Assembly: GCA_019058295.1 (NCBI GenBank)
Contig: JAHPZI010000017.1
Coordinates: 1 to 64,000, forward strand
DNA length: 64,000 nt
DNA from: Promethearchaeota archaeon
GTDB lineage: Archaea; Asgardarchaeota; Lokiarchaeia; Sigyniarchaeales; SOKP01
Direction of reading: 5' to 3'
Positions 18,349 through 28,078 of this stretch are shown here, one piece after another; position 1 is the first letter of the stretch; each line of letters begins with the position of its first letter. The position numbers were made by a program, and so were the translations under genes. Under the pieces are notes generated by a model. It made no database searches. It had not been told where the DNA came from and saw only the letters and a list, made by a program, of their open reading frames with translations.

Positions 18349-18555
18349 TTTAAATTCACACTCTGTGGATTAGATTAATACTTCAATAATTTGCTTGCTT
18401 ATATTTAAAATTTATAATTATAATATAAAGGAAGGAAGATTAAAATTGTATCTCATTCTGTAAAGAATCCTTCGAGATTAGATTTTTTTTCTATTTTTTT
18501 AGAATATATAGTGTAAAATATAAGTTATGAAAAACTCATCAGTTATATCTATAAA

Positions 18556-20058
18556 TTAATCATACTTACATTCTTTTACTAATTTTCCTCTTTCAGTGAG
18601 ATTCATTACAACGACTTTTGGTCTACTCATTGCTTCAATAGAATATTTTATACCTTGAGTTCCTAGTCCAGAAGATTTTGTTCCTAAAAAAGGAAAATGA
18701 TCAGGCCCTCTTGAACTTTTTCCATTAATTTGTACTGATCCTACTTCTAATTCTTGAGCGATGTTAAATGCTAGATCAATATTTTCGGTAAAAATCATTC
18801 CTTGTAAGCCATATTTTGATTGATTTGAGATCCGTATGGCTTCTTCGGCACTATAAACACGTATGAAAGGGAGTACAGGTCCGAAAGGTTCTTCCCAAGC
18901 AACACGCATATCAGTTGTTACATGATCTAAAACTGTAGGCCACATAATATTTCCCTCACGTTTGTTTCCACATTTTAGGGTTGCTCCTTTTTCTAAGGCA
19001 TCATCAATTAGTCCTTGGACATAATCACATTGTTTTGAGCTAATAAGAGGTCCAATTGTATTACTTTCGGCAGGATCACCAACGGTTAATTTAAGTGTTG
19101 CTTCTGTTACATCTTCAACAAGCTTATCAGCGATATTTGGCATAGGTAATACTCTTTTGACAGCTGTACAGCGTTGACCGCTAAATGAAAAGGCTCCAGA
19201 TATAATTGCATTTACTACAAGATCTAAATTCGCATCATTAAGAACTATAGCAGCATCTTTTCCGCCCAATTCTAATAATAATGGCTTCATTCCAGCTATT
19301 TTTGCCAGATGTTTTCCTGTCTCTGATGAGCCTGTAAAACTTATCATGTCTATCTTTGGATGAGCCGTTAAATAATCTCCAATTTCAGAACCTCGTCCAG
19401 TTATTATATTAAAGACACCAGGGGGGATACCAACCTTTTCTAAAATGACACCGAAATGTAATGGTGTAAGAGCTCCTTGAGTTGGAGGTTTCATTACTAC
19501 TGTATTTCCTGCTATTAAAGCCGGAGCAATTTTTGAGCCGGTTAAATTAAAGGGATAGTTAAAAGGACCTATACACAATACAACGCCCAAGGGAACTCTA
19601 TAGGTCATAGAGATTGTTTCTCTTGTAAATCCTTTAAAAATATCCCCCATTATTGTTTCACCTGAAATTTGAGAGGCGAAATCAGCTGTAGCATTAAAAA
19701 TATCAGCAGTTCTTGTAATCTCAGAAATCGCACTTTTAATGGGTTTACCGATTTCTTTCATTAATAAAGATCCTAAAGGTTTAGACCATTTTATCATCAA
19801 ATTAGCTGCCTTACGTAAAAATTCTGCTCGATCTCTAATAGGAATTTCATTCCAACACTCACTATTACTTCTAGCGCATTCGATTATTCGATCTGCTTCT
19901 TCTTTTGTACAAGCTTGAATATTACCTACTAAATCATTATTATATGGATTTCTAATTGGAATAATCTTACCAGATTCTGAATTCTTCCATTTTCCATCAA
20001 TAAAATATTTATAGTCTAAACCGTCTTTCATTATCGAAAATTCTTTAATCTCATTCAT
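18556..20058 (-). CDS. Aldehyde dehydrogenase, non-phosphorylating GAPDH (GapN)-like
   Basis: The aldehyde dehydrogenase superfamily is clear: the PFNYPFN region binding the cofactor, FTGSSETGKHL, the general-base Glu in LELGGKDAAIVL and the catalytic Cys in SGQRCTAVKR near residue 300. The PFNYPFN, KDAAIVL and GQRCTAVKR wording is closest to GapN, which oxidises glyceraldehyde-3-phosphate to 3-phosphoglycerate with NADP and no ATP yield. Lactaldehyde and succinate semialdehyde dehydrogenases are alternatives. No other glycolytic gene is in the window. The gene is divergent from the EF-Tu-like gene. Confidence 0.8.
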   Translation of the reverse strand: MNEIKEFSIMKDGLDYKYFIDGKWKNSESGKIIPIRNPYNNDLVGNIQACTKEEADRIIECARSNSECWNEIPIRDRAEFLRKAANLMIKWSKPLGSLLMKEIGKPIKSAISEITRTADIFNATADFASQISGETIMGDIFKGFTRETISMTYRVPLGVVLCIGPFNYPFNLTGSKIAPALIAGNTVVMKPPTQGALTPLHFGVILEKVGIPPGVFNIITGRGSEIGDYLTAHPKIDMISFTGSSETGKHLAKIAGMKPLLLELGGKDAAIVLNDANLDLVVNAIISGAFSFSGQRCTAVKRVLPMPNIADKLVEDVTEATLKLTVGDPAESNTIGPLISSKQCDYVQGLIDDALEKGATLKCGNKREGNIMWPTVLDHVTTDMRVAWEEPFGPVLPFIRVYSAEEAIRISNQSKYGLQGMIFTENIDLAFNIAQELEVGSVQINGKSSRGPDHFPFLGTKSSGLGTQGIKYSIEAMSRPKVVVMNLTERGKLVKECKYD

Positions 20059-20107
20059 AAAAACCGACCTTAATAAACGTATTTATTATTTCAACAGACA
20101 TCTCTCT

Positions 20108-20137
20108 AAATATAAATTATCTTTATAAATTATAACT
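20108..20137. promoter_or_regulatory. AT-rich divergent promoter region
   Basis: Between the divergent GapN-like and EF-Tu-like genes lie two TATAAAT-type blocks, placed 50-80 nt before the minus-strand start and 40-70 nt before the plus-strand start, as expected for two back-to-back archaeal core promoters. Confidence 0.35.
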
Positions 20138-20177
20138 GAGAAAAATTTTTCTCTGATGTGATATTTTCTAAATTAGT

Positions 20178-21278
20178 ATGAGTCAGACTAAAGAACGAAA
20201 TTTTTTAATTGGGATTTTTGGTAATAATTTTGAACAATGTAACCTCATAGGGCAGGCTTTCGGTGCACCAGGTACAAGATCAGATATTCAATTTTATAAT
20301 CGTTTAGATGCGAATTTAGGTCAAGTTTTTTGTGCACTGACACCCGTAGAGTATCCGGATAAAATAAAACCCCTCATACAAGTTTTAACGATTACCAATA
20401 TTTATGTGTTGGTAATTGATTTAGATATAGGGTTAAACGCGGCTGTGGGAGAAATACTAGTTGGAATGGACATTTTCCATCAAATCTTTAATAAAAAATC
20501 CATAGTAGTAATAGCAAACATCAATTCTAAAACGGAATGGAAATTAAAACAGACAAAGAAACAACTGAATGATATCTTGAAAACTACTTCAATAGGAAGT
20601 CTTGAACTATTCGAAATTCGAGAGAAATCTGACTTTGATCTTCTTAAAAGTATGATCATTGAGATGGAAGATACTGTTTTAAGTGAGGAAAGCAACGAGA
20701 ATAATTCTTATACACAAGTTCTTATTGATCATTCCTTTCCAGTAAAAGGAATTGGAACGGTAATACTAGGCGTAGTAAAAAAAGGGAAACTAAATACAAG
20801 CCAAATGCTTGAACTTGTTGGATATGAAGGAATTGGAAAGAAAGTAATCATTAGGAATATCCAAAAGCATGATCGAAATTTTAAAAGCGCTTTTGAAGGA
20901 GATAGAGTTGGCTTAGCTTTGAAAGGGAATATCTCTCCAGGAGATATCAGCAGAGATAATATGCTAGTCACACCAGGAATTTTTAAACAAGAAAAAAAAA
21001 TTGAAGCACATGTTTTTATTAATCCATTCTATAAACCAAAAGGAGGAATCATTAAACCTGGAGGGACAATTCAATACCATGCACTTGTCAACTTAAAATC
21101 CTCTCCTATGAAATTCATGGAAGGTGATGAGTTAAAACCAGATAAAAACGGGAAAATTAAAATATCATTTAATAAATCTTTTCTTCATGATGGTTCTGGA
21201 TTAAAAGGTATTATAACTGAATTAAACAAATTTGAAAATAAATTAAGAATCGTTGGTTGGTTCACTCAGATATTATGA
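20178..21278 (+). CDS. EF-Tu/SelB-like protein with degenerate GTPase domain
   Basis: Residues about 175-260 are a clear translation-factor domain II (DHSFPVKGIGTVILGVVKKG, then VIIRNIQKHD and GDRVGLALKG), followed by a domain III-like barrel. The N-terminal about 165 residues keep the GTPase layout but lack its motifs: the P-loop position reads IFGNNFEQCNLIGQAFG with no GxxxxGK(S/T), and I see no NKxD. So GTP hydrolysis is unlikely. Comparable paralogues without a P-loop occur beside EF-1A and SelB in some archaea. A role in translation or stress is inference only. It ends convergently, overlapping the aconitase remnant by a few bases. Confidence 0.7.
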   Translation: MSQTKERNFLIGIFGNNFEQCNLIGQAFGAPGTRSDIQFYNRLDANLGQVFCALTPVEYPDKIKPLIQVLTITNIYVLVIDLDIGLNAAVGEILVGMDIFHQIFNKKSIVVIANINSKTEWKLKQTKKQLNDILKTTSIGSLELFEIREKSDFDLLKSMIIEMEDTVLSEESNENNSYTQVLIDHSFPVKGIGTVILGVVKKGKLNTSQMLELVGYEGIGKKVIIRNIQKHDRNFKSAFEGDRVGLALKGNISPGDISRDNMLVTPGIFKQEKKIEAHVFINPFYKPKGGIIKPGGTIQYHALVNLKSSPMKFMEGDELKPDKNGKIKISFNKSFLHDGSGLKGIITELNKFENKLRIVGWFTQIL

Positions 21279-21440
21279 CATATTTTTTGTATAATTCAAT
21301 TTTCTTCCAGAAATAATAATCTTCCTTTCACTGGTGGAAAGATTATGTGGTTCTTTAAATTCAAAATCTTGAGTTTTATTTCTAATAAAGATTTCTTTCA
21401 CATTATTAATTAGAGCTGTTTTAGTAAATTCTCTTTAGTT
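21273..21440 (-). pseudogene. Fragment of a second aconitase C-terminus
   Basis: Translated on the minus strand, this gap gives REFTKTALINN, then KTQDFEF, and SERKIIISGRKLNYTK before a TAA at 21273-21275. The intact aconitase downstream ends KTALINN, RTQDYEF, EREIIIAGGKLNYTK in the same order, so this is about the last 50 codons of a duplicated aconitase. Nothing else of that gene remains here, and there is no start codon. Confidence 0.85.
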
Positions 21441-21446
21441 TTTATA

Positions 21447-22115
21447 TTAATTATTGTTTTTATAGAGAAATTTTAAATCTGGTTTTTCGAGAGTGTAATG
21501 ATGAACCCATATAAAGGTGTGGCTAAACAATGCAATCAATAATCCCGTCACTGAACCAAACAATAAAGGGGGGATCCAAAACATTAAGAATCCAAATATA
21601 TACAATGCATTACCCATATATTTATAAATACCTTGCTTTACAATGGGCATATCTCTATATTTTTGAGAAAAATGATCACCTCCCGCTGCTCTGGCAAGAC
21701 CGAAATACCTTAATACAGAGTAGAATGTATAAAACATAGGGATAGAAATAATCAACACAATAACTAATCTTACTATAAAAGGAATAGCTAAGGTCCCAGC
21801 ATTAGATAAGCTTAATGCAAGTAAAAAAATAACTCTTAAAAAGAGGAAAATGTAAAAACCAATTACATGCAGAGGGAATCCAAGTTTTCCAAATGTTTTT
21901 GTGATTAATGAATAATGCATTTCAAGTCTCCAACTCAATAATATGTATGTATGATGCATAATTATAATGATAATTAAGGAGACTGCCCAAAATATTGTTG
22001 GTATTCCCCAGAACTCACCCTGCTGAAAATTCTCTAAAGGTAGGATGAAGAAAAATATAATTGAAAAGATTATTAAAAAAAGTAATGTCCATTGTTGATA
22101 TTTCAAGATTTTCAA
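21447..22115 (-). CDS. Isoprenylcysteine/phospholipid methyltransferase-like membrane protein
   Basis: Five or six membrane segments in 222 residues, with the C-terminal pattern of the ICMT/PEMT/NnrU group: a VKQGIYKYMGNALYIFGF (loop plus GN-Y where RHP-Y is usual) and then HTFIWVHHYTLEKPDLKFLY, whose E-x-x-D-L ending is typical. Such enzymes use SAM inside the membrane to methylate lipids or prenyl-Cys. The RHP motif is replaced, so activity is uncertain. The start is probably TTG at 22115. It follows aconitase by 36 nt in the same direction and separates it from the aconitase fragment. Confidence 0.65.
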   Translation of the reverse strand: MKILKYQQWTLLFLIIFSIIFFFILPLENFQQGEFWGIPTIFWAVSLIIIIIMHHTYILLSWRLEMHYSLITKTFGKLGFPLHVIGFYIFLFLRVIFLLALSLSNAGTLAIPFIVRLVIVLIISIPMFYTFYSVLRYFGLARAAGGDHFSQKYRDMPIVKQGIYKYMGNALYIFGFLMFWIPPLLFGSVTGLLIALFSHTFIWVHHYTLEKPDLKFLYKNNN

Positions 22116-22151
22116 TTCTATGAGGTTCCTTAATTATTATATTTTGTATGT

Positions 22152-24098
22152 TCAAGGTTTAGCTAATCTTATTTGCTTGGTATAATTAAGTTTTCCACCA
22201 GCAATAATGATCTCTCTTTCTCGTTCTGTAAGATCATGTGTCACATTAAATTCATAATCTTGAGTTCTATTCTTTACATTTATTTCTTTATCATTATTAA
22301 TGAGAGCAGTCTTAATTTCTTTAAACTCTAAAATATCATTATCTAATAATCTATCATAATCATTTTTATTTACGAATTTTAATGGAATTATCCCAAAATT
22401 TATCAAATTATCTCGATGAATCCGAGCAAATGATTTATTAATAATAGCTTTAATGCCTAAATACATTGGTGCCATTGCTGCGTGTTCTCGACTCGAACCT
22501 TGTCCATAATTTTCTCCACCAATGATAACACCTCCTCCTTCATCTTTAACATCAAGGGATCGCGTTGGAAATGTGGAATCAATTTGATTAAATACAAATT
22601 CACTGATTTTTGGTAAATTCGACCTAAATGGCAGAATTTTTACCCCTGCAGGTAAAATATGATCTGTTGTAATATTATCGTTGACTTTAATAAGGACTTT
22701 AGTAATGAGATTTTCAGATAACGGTTGAATTTCCGATAATGGTATTATATTTGGTCCTCTTGTTATCTCAACTGATTTTGGATCTTCAGCGGGTTCAATT
22801 ATCATGGAATCGTCAATCTTTAAGGCAGGTGGCATTTCAATATTAGGATAATTTCCAAGTTTCCGTGGATCAGTAATCTCTCCATATAGCGCAGCAGCTA
22901 CAGCAGACTCTGGACTAACAAGATATACATTAGCACTTTCAGTTCCGCTCCTCCCAGGAAAATTTCTGTTGAAAGTTCTGATACTAACAGCATCAGTATT
23001 AGGGGCAAATCCCATTCCAATACATGGTCCACAAGCAGATTCAAAAATCCTCGCTCCAGCTGAAATGATATCAGATAAAGCACCACTATTATCTAAATGA
23101 TATAAAACTTGTTTAGATCCTGGAGATATTCCTAAACTAACCTCTTTATGAATCCTTTTTTCTTTTAATAAAGCTGCAACTGTTAACATATCTTTTAGAG
23201 AACTGTTTGTACATGATCCAATAGCTACTTGATCAACCTTTATTCCCTCAACTTCAGAGATAGGTACCACATTACCAGGAGAATGTGGTTTTGCTACTAA
23301 AGGAATTAAATCAGACAAATTAATTTCAATGATTTCATCATAATCGTTTTCTGTTCCCTCTGGAATTTCAACAAAATGCTCATCTCTCTGTTGAAGATGA
23401 AGGAAATCTTTAGTTCTCTCATCAGAAGGAAATATTGATGTTGTTGCTCCTGTTTCCGCTCCCATATTAGTGATAGTTGCTCGTTCTGGCACTGATAAGG
23501 TTTTTACTCCAGGACCAAAATATTCTAAAATTTTCCCAACTCCTCCTTTTACATCTATCCTTCTTAATAATTCTAAAATTACATCCTTAGCAGAAATAAA
23601 TTGAGGTAAACTTCCAGTTAATCTTATTCCAATTATCTTTGGTGTTTTTAAATAAAATAATCCTCCACCCATAGCCACAGCAACGTCTAAACCACCAGCA
23701 CCAATTGCGATCATTCCCATAGCTCCTGCTGTCGGAGTATGTGAATCGGAGCCTATTAATGTTTTTCCAGGTCTAGCAAATCTCTCAAGAAAAACTTGAT
23801 GGCAAATACCATTACCAGGTTTTGAAAATTTTATTCCATATTTTGCTGCTACAGAAGCTAAATAACGATGATCATCAGCATTTCTAGAGTCAGTCTGAAG
23901 TGTATTATGATCCACAAAAGAGATGGATAATTCTGTTTTAACTTTCTCTAAATCCAAAGCTTCAAATTGAAGATAGGCCATCGTACCAGTTGCATCTTGA
24001 GTAAGAGTATTATCTATTTTAATGCCAATTTCTTCTCCAATTTTAAACTCTCCTTCAATTAAATGGTCTATTAAAATCCTTTTTGCGATAGATGTCAT
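22152..24098 (-). CDS. acn: Aconitate hydratase
   Basis: A 648-residue single-chain aconitase of the short archaeal/bacterial type. Cluster Cys residues are in GSCTNSS and SACGPCIGMG. Substrate-binding motifs include DSHTPTAGAMG near the N-terminus and GGENYGQGSSREHAA in the swivelling C-terminal domain. It interconverts citrate and isocitrate. It starts 15 nt after fumarase, so the two form an operon. An isocitrate dehydrogenase family gene lies 2.6 kb away on the same strand. Confidence 0.9.
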   Translation of the reverse strand: MTSIAKRILIDHLIEGEFKIGEEIGIKIDNTLTQDATGTMAYLQFEALDLEKVKTELSISFVDHNTLQTDSRNADDHRYLASVAAKYGIKFSKPGNGICHQVFLERFARPGKTLIGSDSHTPTAGAMGMIAIGAGGLDVAVAMGGGLFYLKTPKIIGIRLTGSLPQFISAKDVILELLRRIDVKGGVGKILEYFGPGVKTLSVPERATITNMGAETGATTSIFPSDERTKDFLHLQQRDEHFVEIPEGTENDYDEIIEINLSDLIPLVAKPHSPGNVVPISEVEGIKVDQVAIGSCTNSSLKDMLTVAALLKEKRIHKEVSLGISPGSKQVLYHLDNSGALSDIISAGARIFESACGPCIGMGFAPNTDAVSIRTFNRNFPGRSGTESANVYLVSPESAVAAALYGEITDPRKLGNYPNIEMPPALKIDDSMIIEPAEDPKSVEITRGPNIIPLSEIQPLSENLITKVLIKVNDNITTDHILPAGVKILPFRSNLPKISEFVFNQIDSTFPTRSLDVKDEGGGVIIGGENYGQGSSREHAAMAPMYLGIKAIINKSFARIHRDNLINFGIIPLKFVNKNDYDRLLDNDILEFKEIKTALINNDKEINVKNRTQDYEFNVTHDLTEREREIIIAGGKLNYTKQIRLAKP

Positions 24099-24113
24099 TT
24101 TTTCATCCCAACA

Positions 24114-25502
24114 TTAAACCATTTTTTTTGGGTCTAATAACTCATCAAGATCCCCTTCAATTTCTATACCCATCTCTAAAATTACTTCTTTTATAGTTTT
24201 ATTCTCTTTATATGCTTTCTGAGCGACTTCTGATGCTTTATCATATCCTATAATAGGATTTAGATTTGTTACAATCATTAACATTCGATCTAATTGAGAT
24301 TTAATATTATCCTTATTTACCTCTAATCCTTTTAAACAATTCTCTGTAAATGATCTTACACCATTACTTAGAATATTTATTGAATCAAGTATGCTATATA
24401 TCATTATCGGCTTACAAACATTAAGATCTAAAATGCTTCCATGACTTTCTGCTAATGAAACGACTGAATCATTACCTAATACTTGTAGGCTTACTTGAAT
24501 TAACATTTCACATTGAGTAGGATTTACTTTACCTGGCATAATAGAAGAACCAGGCTCATTAGAAGGCAATTTCAATTCTCCTAATCCTGCCCTTGGACCA
24601 CTTCCCATCCAACGAATATCATTAGACATTTTTAAAAGATTGAGAGCAATAAGACGGAGAATTCCACTCACGTCAACAAGGATCATATGGGATGAAATAT
24701 TTTCTGCTTTATTTTCACTTGGTTCAATGGAAAATCCAAAATATTCTTTTAAATTTGAGCATACTAATCTTGCCAAATCTTTATGAGCGTTTAATCCTGT
24801 TCCAACAGCAGTACCTCCAATAGGTATTTTTGCTAAATGATGGAAACTGCTTTCTAATTTCTCAATAATAAACTGATTATGATCTCTATACACTTTAAAT
24901 TCTAAAGATAAAGGAATTGGAACTGCATCTTGCAAATGAGTTCTACTAACTTTGATAATATCATTAAATTGGTCTATTTTCTTTTCTAAAATATTATTAA
25001 GCTCACGCAATATTGGCAATAATTCTTCTTTTATACTTTTATAAGTTGCTAAATACATTGCAGAAGGAATAACATCATTAGACGATTGACCCATATTTAC
25101 ATGATCATTTGGATGTACAGGTTCTTTTTTGCCTTTAGGATATCCTAAAATTTCATTGGCTCTATTCGCCAAAACCTCATTCATGTTCATATTAGTTTGA
25201 GTTCCAGAACCAGTCTGAAAAACATCAATAGGAAATTGATTTAAGAACTTATCTTCTGTAATAATTTCTTCTACCGCTTTTAATAATGCATTAGCTATTT
25301 TTTCATCTAATAATCCTAGTTCTAAATTAGCTTTAATACAAACCTGTTTAACAACAGCAAGCGCTTTAATGAAAACATCAGGCAGCCTTTTTCCACTTAC
25401 TTTAAAATTGTTAATAGCTCGTTGAGTATTAATCCCCCAATATGCCTCTTTAGGTACATTTAATTCTCCTAACAAATCCTTTTCCTTACGATATTCTTTC
25501 AT
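24114..25502 (-). CDS. fumC: Class II fumarate hydratase
   Basis: The fumarase/aspartase superfamily signature reads GSSIMPGKVNPTQCE; the Gly in PGKVNP marks fumarases, whereas aspartases usually have PAKVNP. Other conserved regions are TGSGTQTNMNMNEV, HVNMGQSSNDV and SRTHLQDAVP. Length (about 462) fits. The ATG at 25502 is preceded by GTGAT; a GTG three codons upstream is in the same frame. It forms malate from fumarate or the reverse, and with aconitase makes part of an oxidative or reductive TCA branch. Confidence 0.88.
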   Translation of the reverse strand: MKEYRKEKDLLGELNVPKEAYWGINTQRAINNFKVSGKRLPDVFIKALAVVKQVCIKANLELGLLDEKIANALLKAVEEIITEDKFLNQFPIDVFQTGSGTQTNMNMNEVLANRANEILGYPKGKKEPVHPNDHVNMGQSSNDVIPSAMYLATYKSIKEELLPILRELNNILEKKIDQFNDIIKVSRTHLQDAVPIPLSLEFKVYRDHNQFIIEKLESSFHHLAKIPIGGTAVGTGLNAHKDLARLVCSNLKEYFGFSIEPSENKAENISSHMILVDVSGILRLIALNLLKMSNDIRWMGSGPRAGLGELKLPSNEPGSSIMPGKVNPTQCEMLIQVSLQVLGNDSVVSLAESHGSILDLNVCKPIMIYSILDSINILSNGVRSFTENCLKGLEVNKDNIKSQLDRMLMIVTNLNPIIGYDKASEVAQKAYKENKTIKEVILEMGIEIEGDLDELLDPKKMV

Positions 25503-25567
25503 GATAATCACTTGCTTTTATTGATATTTATTCCATTTTTCATCTATTACCCGAATTTTTAAAATTA

Positions 25568-25996
25568 TCATTTAATATCTATTTTTTCTCCACAAAATTT
25601 GCAAAAATTCATTTTTTTTTCCAATTTGACGCCACAATTAGGACAAATAATTCTCTTTAATTCAACTTCTCTCTGTGGAACATCTTTTTTTTTCCCCTCT
25701 TGATGTATTTTTTCTATTCTCTTTAGTCTCTCTTTTTCTTTTGTTCTCTCGTCTGAATATTTATTTACTATAAATGTTATTATTATTAATACAAAACCGA
25801 TACCAATTAGAGTATAACCTAGTGTCATCCATATAATTGAATCAGTCATTTTATTAGAAGTACCGGAACTATCTTCAGAGTTCCCCCAATTATTTAGCGA
25901 TTTTTGAAATTCGAGAGATCCATAAATTGTAAAAGAAATACCTAAAATCAATAGAACTAATGTCCCAATCAACATTATTAGTGCTAGTTTTTTCAT
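25568..25996 (-). CDS. Two-helix membrane protein with C-terminal zinc ribbon
   Basis: Two hydrophobic segments (residues about 5-28 and 52-78) flank a short polar loop. A charged Lys/Arg/Glu linker leads to a CPNCGVKLEKKMNFCKFCG zinc ribbon in the cytoplasm. This arrangement is common in archaeal membrane proteins of unknown function. No enzyme motif. Confidence 0.6.
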   Translation of the reverse strand: MKKLALIMLIGTLVLLILGISFTIYGSLEFQKSLNNWGNSEDSSGTSNKMTDSIIWMTLGYTLIGIGFVLIIITFIVNKYSDERTKEKERLKRIEKIHQEGKKKDVPQREVELKRIICPNCGVKLEKKMNFCKFCGEKIDIK

Positions 25997-26128
25997 AATG
26001 TTAAATCTCTTTTAATTTGTTCTTATCTTTCTTTTTTTAATTGATTTTGGTTTTTAAAAATTAATAATCAGAAATAAGATTAAAAAAATAAAATAAATTA
26101 AATATTCAAAAAAATAAGTAAATATTTA

Positions 26129-26587
26129 TTAAGAATTGAAGGCTCTTCCACAACCTTCACAAAAATTGGCATCAAGCGACGCTTTTCTACCACAATTAGA
26201 ACAAAATTTACCCTCCTCTGTTGAAGTCTGAGTTTGAATAGAAATGTTTAAAGGAGGTTGTTCTAGTTGTCTTACAGCTTTATTAAAACATTTAATTATC
26301 TCAGGTCTTAAAAATTTAAACATTCGGGGATGACCGGTATAAATTATATCTAAGACATTATCCATTTCTCGAAATCCTAGACTTAATTCCGCTCTACCCC
26401 AACTGAAATTAGATGACAAATTTTCACGAGGGCCAACCTCTACTATAGCAAATTTACCAACTCTATATGCATCGGTGACAAGTATTTCGTTATTCTCCAA
26501 AACTACTACAAAGCTCTCGAATAATGCTTCTAAATCCTTTGGATAGTCTTTTACAGTATGTGCTATTATTTCCTTTTTTTTTCCCAT
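26129..26587 (-). CDS. Unknown protein with C-terminal double-Cys zinc ribbon
   Basis: The first about 110 residues form a mixed alpha/beta domain (LENNEILVTDAYRVGKFAIVEV and a WGRAELSLGFREM strand) of no family I recognise. They end in a FCSNCGRKASLDANFCEGCG zinc ribbon. GTGAT before the ATG serves as ribosome binding site. The same style of ribbon ends the neighbouring 25568 gene, but the two differ elsewhere. Confidence 0.6.
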   Translation of the reverse strand: MGKKKEIIAHTVKDYPKDLEALFESFVVVLENNEILVTDAYRVGKFAIVEVGPRENLSSNFSWGRAELSLGFREMDNVLDIIYTGHPRMFKFLRPEIIKCFNKAVRQLEQPPLNISIQTQTSTEEGKFCSNCGRKASLDANFCEGCGRAFNS

Positions 26588-26737
26588 TTGAAATCACTTA
26601 TTTATATTTTTAAACAAATTTTCTTTTAATGAAATTTAGAAAAAAACCACTTTATAATGGATAATTTAATTGAATTGAATATTTATTTAAAAGATTCTTA
26701 TTATCTAATCTGAATAATAGATTAATAAAAGTGAACT

Positions 26738-27931
26738 TTATTTTTGGTATTTCTTCCATTTTATGTCTAATTTGGGATCTTGGATGGTATCCATTAAATA
26801 ATCAGCGAAGTCTTTTCCAGTATCTCCATTAGGTCTACCTGTTAAAATTACTTTCTTCTCATAAATTCCACAAATATCAAGAGCCATTTCTAATTTCTTA
26901 GCTTTTTCTTGGAACCCTATATGATTTAACATCATAACTACTGCTCTTATTAAACTTGAGGGATCTGCATAAATTGCTCTTCCTTCTTCAACCATTCGAG
27001 GGGCTGATCCATGAATTGCTTCAAACATTGCATAATGCTTTCCAATATTAGCACTACCAGCAGTTCCAACACCTCCTTGCATTTGGGCTGCCTCATCTGT
27101 AATTATATCTCCATATAAATTTGGAGCAACAATTACTTTAAATTGACTCTGACGAGTGGGATCAATTAATTTAGCAGTCATGATATCAATATACCAATCG
27201 TCCCAATCCACTTCATGATAATCTTTAGAAATATCTTCAGCAATGGATAAAAATTTTCCATCTGTCGTTTTTATAACATTTGCTTTAGTAACAACAGTCA
27301 CTTTATTAATATTGTTTTTCTTAGCATAATCAAATGCTAATCGAATTATACGTTCAGCCCCTTGAGTAGTAATAACTTTAAAATCTATTGCTAAATCATT
27401 ATCTATATTAATACCTTTTGAGCCAAGTACATAAGCACCCTCAGTATTTTCTCGAAAAAACATCCAATCTATATTTTTTTCCAGAACCTTTACAGGACGG
27501 ACATTTGCAAAAAGATCTAATTCTCGGCGCATCGAAACATTTGCACTTTCTATGTTTGGCCATTTATCTCCCTTTCGAGGTGTTGTTGTAGGACCTTTTA
27601 GTAAAACATGGCATTGTTTTATTTCTCCAAGCACGTCATCAGGGATTGCTTTCATAACTTTTGCTCTATTTTCAATTGTTAAACCTTCAATTTCTCTTAT
27701 TTCAACCTGATTATTTTTTATCTCATTATTTAAAATAAATTCAAGAATATTTTTAGCATGTTTAGAAATTATTGGTCCTATTCCATCTCCACCAATAATC
27801 CCGATGATTATAGGGCTAAGACTAGAGTAATCTATCCAATCGCCTTCTTTTTTGAGTCTCTCAATTCTATCTAATTGTTCTGTGATAAGATTTTCGAAAT
27901 GCTTTCTTGCTTTTTCAATCTTTTCGCTCAT
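26738..27931 (-). CDS. Isocitrate/isopropylmalate dehydrogenase family protein, probably isocitrate dehydrogenase
   Basis: The beta-decarboxylating dehydrogenase fold is evident: IIGGDGIGP at the N-terminus, FRENTEGAYVLG for substrate binding, VVAPNLYGDIITDEAAQMQGG (metal-binding Asp) and EAIHGSAPRM. The RENTEG wording suits isocitrate or homoisocitrate enzymes better than isopropylmalate dehydrogenase (which has RELTGG). The nearby aconitase favours isocitrate dehydrogenase. NAD versus NADP use cannot be decided by eye. It is separated from the other TCA genes by two zinc-ribbon genes. Confidence 0.75.
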   Translation of the reverse strand: MSEKIEKARKHFENLITEQLDRIERLKKEGDWIDYSSLSPIIIGIIGGDGIGPIISKHAKNILEFILNNEIKNNQVEIREIEGLTIENRAKVMKAIPDDVLGEIKQCHVLLKGPTTTPRKGDKWPNIESANVSMRRELDLFANVRPVKVLEKNIDWMFFRENTEGAYVLGSKGINIDNDLAIDFKVITTQGAERIIRLAFDYAKKNNINKVTVVTKANVIKTTDGKFLSIAEDISKDYHEVDWDDWYIDIMTAKLIDPTRQSQFKVIVAPNLYGDIITDEAAQMQGGVGTAGSANIGKHYAMFEAIHGSAPRMVEEGRAIYADPSSLIRAVVMMLNHIGFQEKAKKLEMALDICGIYEKKVILTGRPNGDTGKDFADYLMDTIQDPKLDIKWKKYQK

Positions 27932-28078
27932 TTCAATGAAAACCTTCCTAAAAATTTTTCCTTAATTACTTCAATCTAGATTAATTTATGTTTCAATAAG
28001 TTTTTTATTATATTGAGATAAAAAAATAAGATAAGCTTATTATAATGTATTAAAAATATGTAATTAAATGTATTTTAT

